Assembly: GCA_900543445.1 (NCBI GenBank)
Contig: UQRC01000002.1
Location: 1-64,000, forward strand
DNA: 64,000 nt
Reading direction: 5' to 3'
From: an uncultured Lachnobacterium sp.
Lineage (GTDB): Bacteria > Bacillota > Clostridia > Lachnospirales > Lachnospiraceae
Part shown: piece by piece, positions 61,107-64,000 of the stretch
Numbering within the stretch: the stretch's first letter is position 1
Layout of the letters: every line of letters begins with the position of its first letter
Notes under the pieces: generated by a model
Told to the model about the DNA's origin: nothing
The model's input: only the letters and a program-made list of their open reading frames with translations
The model's database searches: none
Program-made: the position numbers and the translations under genes

Positions 61107-61751
61107 TTACAAAATACTTTCCCAGTCCTCTACTTTGCAAAGTGCAGGAGCTTCATAATCTGCATGAAGTGACTGATAGAACGGTCCAACCCCAAGGGAT
61201 TTCATGCCGCCGGCTGCAGCCGCCTCAATTCCCGCAGCAGAATCTTCCACAACAAGACACTCTTCTGGTGGTAACCCGAGCTTTTTTGCTGCAACTAAAA
61301 ACACTTCAGGATCCGGCTTCGACTTCGTTGTGTCCAGTCCACAGCTTATTTTGTCAAAATATGGCATTAATCCGGTCTTCTCCAAAATGACCGGTGCGTT
61401 CTTACTTGCAGACCCCACCGCAAGAAGAAGTCCCCCATTCTTTAACTTCTCCAGCACATCCTTCACATTTTCAAGTACTGAAGATTCATCCATTTCCTCG
61501 AGGAGTTCCAGATAATATCCATTCTTTCGCTCGGCAAGTTCGATCTTCTCCTCCTCACTGTATGTCCGATCTGCTTTTTCCAACACGATTTCTAATGATG
61601 CCATACGACTGACTCCGCGCTGGCGACGATTGTCCTCTCTTGTAAAGCCTGTAATATGTAATTCCTGTGCAAGGCGTTTCCATGCCTGATAGTGCATTTC
61701 ATCTGTTGACACAAGAACTCCATCTAAATCAAAAATAACACCCTTTATCAT
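61107..61751 (-). CDS. pgmB: Beta-phosphoglucomutase
   Basis: The start at 61751 (MIKGVIFDLDGVLVSTDEMH) has TAGGAG eight bases upstream. About 214 residues. HAD phosphotransferase: nucleophile and acid/base in VIFDLDGVLV, cap residues in FTREDNRRQRGVSRMASLEI, Ser in LAVGSASKNAPVILEKTG, Lys in TTKSKPDPEVFLVAAKKLG and acidic pair in CLVVEDSAAGIEAAAAGGM. It turns beta-glucose 1-phosphate into glucose 6-phosphate, so it consumes the product of the GH65 phosphorylase upstream, with which it overlaps slightly less than ten bases apart. Confidence 0.94.
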   Translation of the reverse strand: MIKGVIFDLDGVLVSTDEMHYQAWKRLAQELHITGFTREDNRRQRGVSRMASLEIVLEKADRTYSEEEKIELAERKNGYYLELLEEMDESSVLENVKDVLEKLKNGGLLLAVGSASKNAPVILEKTGLMPYFDKISCGLDTTKSKPDPEVFLVAAKKLGLPPEECLVVEDSAAGIEAAAAGGMKSLGVGPFYQSLHADYEAPALCKVEDWESIL

Positions 61752-61761
61752 AATCTCACTC

Positions 61762-63957
61762 CTAATCCGAATAGGCACCGATTTCTGTAACCGTACCCTC
61801 ATTTGCTTTGATATTTACTTCGTACTCCATTCCCTGATATATCACACGAAACCGCATTGCTTTCATACTTTTCGGAAGATGCGGATGACAGACCAGTCGT
61901 CCATTCTCCACGCAGACTCCGGCAAAGCCTTCAACCGCAGTCATATAAGCTGCTCCTGCTGCCGCAGGATGTGTTCCTCCGATATAAACAAGTCCGGCCC
62001 ATTCTTTTCCGCCTTCTTTCAGATCTGCCATTGCAGACTTCAGGAAAAACGGATATGCGCGATCCGGCTCTCCGATTTTGCAGGCAAGCATTGCATACAT
62101 TCCTGCACTAAGGGAGGAGCCATGCTCCGTTCTTGGTTCATAGTATTCCCAATTTGCACGAAGCACAGCCGAACTATAATCTAGGCTAAACAGGTTTAAT
62201 GCAGTAACAACATCCGCCTGTTTAATGATCTGTGTGTGTGATGCGACTCCATATGCGCCGCCCCAATATTCTTTTTCGTGCAAAATCCTGCTTCTCACGT
62301 CCTCTAAAGATGCATCCTCCAACTCAAAATATCCATCGAATTGCTCGACAATATCCTTATGCTTTCCCGCTCTCTGAGGTTGCGGTATATACAACTTTTC
62401 AAATGCATCTGCAAATATATGAATTAATTTCTTTCCATCATACATATCCGGCAGCATGTGCTGGTCTATCGCTAACGTAATTACTTCTATCGCTTTCTCC
62501 AACACATACTTTGCCATTCGGTTTGTGTAAACATTATTATTCACACGCTCATGATACTCATCCGGACCGATGACATCATGAATTTCATAATCATTTCGCG
62601 TCAACCGGTGAATAAGCAGACTGTAGTAGAATCTGGCACATTCAATAACCGTTTTGATGCCATCTGCATCAAGCAGACTCTTGTCACCAGTCCACTCTGT
62701 ATATCGCATAATTCCATATACGACGGCAGCAGAGATATGAACCTGTTTATCCTTGAAATATGTGCGCATCGGGCGCCCGGTAAAAACGTCCGTAACGTTA
62801 TAATCCGTACACGCATCATAGCCGCCTTCCTGACTCTCCCACGCATAGAAAGCGCCTTCATATCCATAATGTTTTGCTTTATCCAATGCCCCTTGTAACG
62901 TATCAATTCGGTACTTCATCAGCACACGGGCAGTATCCGGATCCGTCATCAGGAAGAAATCCAGCATAAACATCTCTGTATCCCAAAAGACAGCACCTTT
63001 ATATGTCTGTCCGGACAGCCCCCTCGCCGGGATCGACAGACTTTGGGTATGTCGCGGTGCAATCGAATGCAGATGATATAATGAATAATTGACTGCCTGC
63101 ATTGCTTTCGCGTCACCCTCAATCTGAACTTCCGAGTGTTTCCATAAAGATTCCCAATAAGCAGAGTGCTTTTGTTTTAAAGCGTCATAACCATTGACCC
63201 TGTTTTTTCTGAGCTGTTGCAAAGCGCTCTCCTTCGGCAGCCCACAATCCTTACCGGTATATACACAGACCAGTTTATCTGTTGTATAAACTTCGCCCGG
63301 AACCGAACGAAACAGAACGCGATGCAACAACTTATGATGCTTTGTATCCCGGTCCACATTCGACGGATATGACGTCTGAATCGTCTCTGCTACGACAATC
63401 GGTATCTGCTCTTCATGCGTCCTTGCTGTCACAGTGATATAGTCAAGCTGCTCCTCCATCATAACTGCTTCTAGATGTGGTCCGTTTAAATCCCATACAG
63501 CGGTATCAATACCTGTCACCAGTTCGACATCAGCCGGGAAATCGGTGCAGATCTGTATGCGCATTCCGATCGTATGAACATCCTGCATACTCGCAAAACG
63601 CTCCGTCCTTAAGGTAATCGTTCCCTTTTTTGTCTGCCATGTCGTATGTCTCTGAAAAATTCCATGACGATAATCCAGAGAAATGCCATGTGCTTCCGGA
63701 AGCGTCTTTGGAAGCCTGTAATCCGTTCCGTCCACACGAATATACGAATAACATCCGTTTGGCAGATTAATCGGCTCACGCCACCCACTGGCCTGATCGT
63801 AAATTCCCGCCAGATTAATTGCCGGAAGCTTATCCTTTTCATACTCATCAAGAGTACCACGGATACCCATATAACCATTGCCAACCAGATATCGATTGCC
63901 AAGCGTGGCCGCTTTTGCTTCCTCGTATCCTTCTTCCCTTATTGTCCAATCAAACAT
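61762..63957 (-). CDS. GH65 disaccharide phosphorylase (maltose/kojibiose/trehalose type)
   Basis: 731 residues, near the usual ~750. It cleaves an alpha-glucoside with phosphate and inversion, giving beta-glucose 1-phosphate. Domains: N-terminal beta-sandwich (1-~270: GNGYMGIRGTLDEYEKDKLP), linker, (alpha/alpha)6 barrel (~320-650) with WDTEMFMLDFF, the catalytic acid in HDVIGPDEYHERVNNNVYTN, and phosphate loop THGSSLS-type EHGSSLSAGMYAM, and a C-terminal jelly roll. AAAGGAGAAGCAG precedes ATG. Linkage specificity is not settled by sight; with pgmB it feeds glucose 6-phosphate. Confidence 0.92.
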   Translation of the reverse strand: MFDWTIREEGYEEAKAATLGNRYLVGNGYMGIRGTLDEYEKDKLPAINLAGIYDQASGWREPINLPNGCYSYIRVDGTDYRLPKTLPEAHGISLDYRHGIFQRHTTWQTKKGTITLRTERFASMQDVHTIGMRIQICTDFPADVELVTGIDTAVWDLNGPHLEAVMMEEQLDYITVTARTHEEQIPIVVAETIQTSYPSNVDRDTKHHKLLHRVLFRSVPGEVYTTDKLVCVYTGKDCGLPKESALQQLRKNRVNGYDALKQKHSAYWESLWKHSEVQIEGDAKAMQAVNYSLYHLHSIAPRHTQSLSIPARGLSGQTYKGAVFWDTEMFMLDFFLMTDPDTARVLMKYRIDTLQGALDKAKHYGYEGAFYAWESQEGGYDACTDYNVTDVFTGRPMRTYFKDKQVHISAAVVYGIMRYTEWTGDKSLLDADGIKTVIECARFYYSLLIHRLTRNDYEIHDVIGPDEYHERVNNNVYTNRMAKYVLEKAIEVITLAIDQHMLPDMYDGKKLIHIFADAFEKLYIPQPQRAGKHKDIVEQFDGYFELEDASLEDVRSRILHEKEYWGGAYGVASHTQIIKQADVVTALNLFSLDYSSAVLRANWEYYEPRTEHGSSLSAGMYAMLACKIGEPDRAYPFFLKSAMADLKEGGKEWAGLVYIGGTHPAAAGAAYMTAVEGFAGVCVENGRLVCHPHLPKSMKAMRFRVIYQGMEYEVNIKANEGTVTEIGAYSD

Positions 63958-64000
63958 TCTGCTTCTCCTTTATGCTGGAATTGCAAATACCTGTCTTTTT

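Noticed and set aside
1..64000. CRISPR array, tRNA, rRNA, prophage or integrase
   Set aside because: No regularly spaced short repeats, no cloverleaf or rRNA-like sequence and no phage structural genes or integrase were seen.

Overview
The window looks like chromosome from a gut-type Firmicute of the Lachnospiraceae (Clostridia). This rests on gene content (an EcfA1-EcfA2-EcfT-truA-rplM-rpsI block, VanW, BlaI/M56 pairs, MMPL plus YhgE-like exporters, oleate hydratase), strong AGGAGG-type ribosome binding sites and AT-rich intergenic DNA. It is an inference from family content, not a species call. Almost all genes lie on the minus strand, so operons run from high to low coordinates. No rRNA, tRNA, CRISPR array or intact prophage was seen.

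Layout. (1) 1-12.8 kb: a cell-surface polysaccharide operon from one promoter at about 12.77 kb. It encodes a GT4-GT2 fusion, an uncharacterised glycan-locus protein, a Wzt-like ATPase with an N-terminal membrane anchor, a small secreted FnIII-like protein, a Wzy/WaaL-type membrane protein, two ABC-2 permeases, a GlfT2-like galactofuranosyltransferase with a tandem degenerate duplicate, a hexapeptide acyltransferase and a broken FrhB-like gene at the edge. (2) 12.9-21.3 kb: an XRE regulator, then rpsI, rplM, truA, the ECF vitamin transporter core, trmL, an aminotransferase, an Lrp regulator and a HypE/AIR-synthase-like protein. (3) 21.3-28.4 kb: VanW protein, a 37-residue membrane peptide, a DnaQ-like exonuclease, and a M56/BlaI pair lying between two copies of a repeated module. 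Each module copy has a promoter, a possible structured RNA, a remnant gene and a terminator. (4) 28.5-39.6 kb: YhgE-like/MMPL/TetR envelope exporter with a palindromic operator, HdeD-like protein, YbaK deacylase, palindromic MITE-like DNA, SseB, a second BlaI, an XRE regulator, a small alarmone synthetase and a Nudix hydrolase.

(5) 39.7-58.3 kb is mostly sulfur metabolism. The upper operon (cysK, sbp, cysT, cysW, cysA, aprA, aprB, cysD, cysN) imports sulfate, activates it to APS and reduces APS to sulfite with an AprAB-type reductase. The lower operon (metY, sulfite reductase, TusA, thioredoxin, HcyS-like sulfur carrier, HcyF/ThiF, JAMM protease, thioredoxin reductase, Rrf2 regulator) matches the protein-thiocarboxylate route to homocysteine known from Wolinella succinogenes. 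The carrier ends in GGGSF, so the neighbouring JAMM protease probably trims it. Both operons share an 11-base promoter element. Between them are a palindromic element, an ECF sigma/anti-sigma pair and a DUF3990-DUF3791 pair that resembles an ADP-ribosyltransferase-fold toxin-antitoxin module.

(6) 58.3-64 kb: oleate hydratase with a TetR regulator and inverted repeats between them, then beta-phosphoglucomutase and a GH65 disaccharide phosphorylase that act together on an alpha-glucoside.
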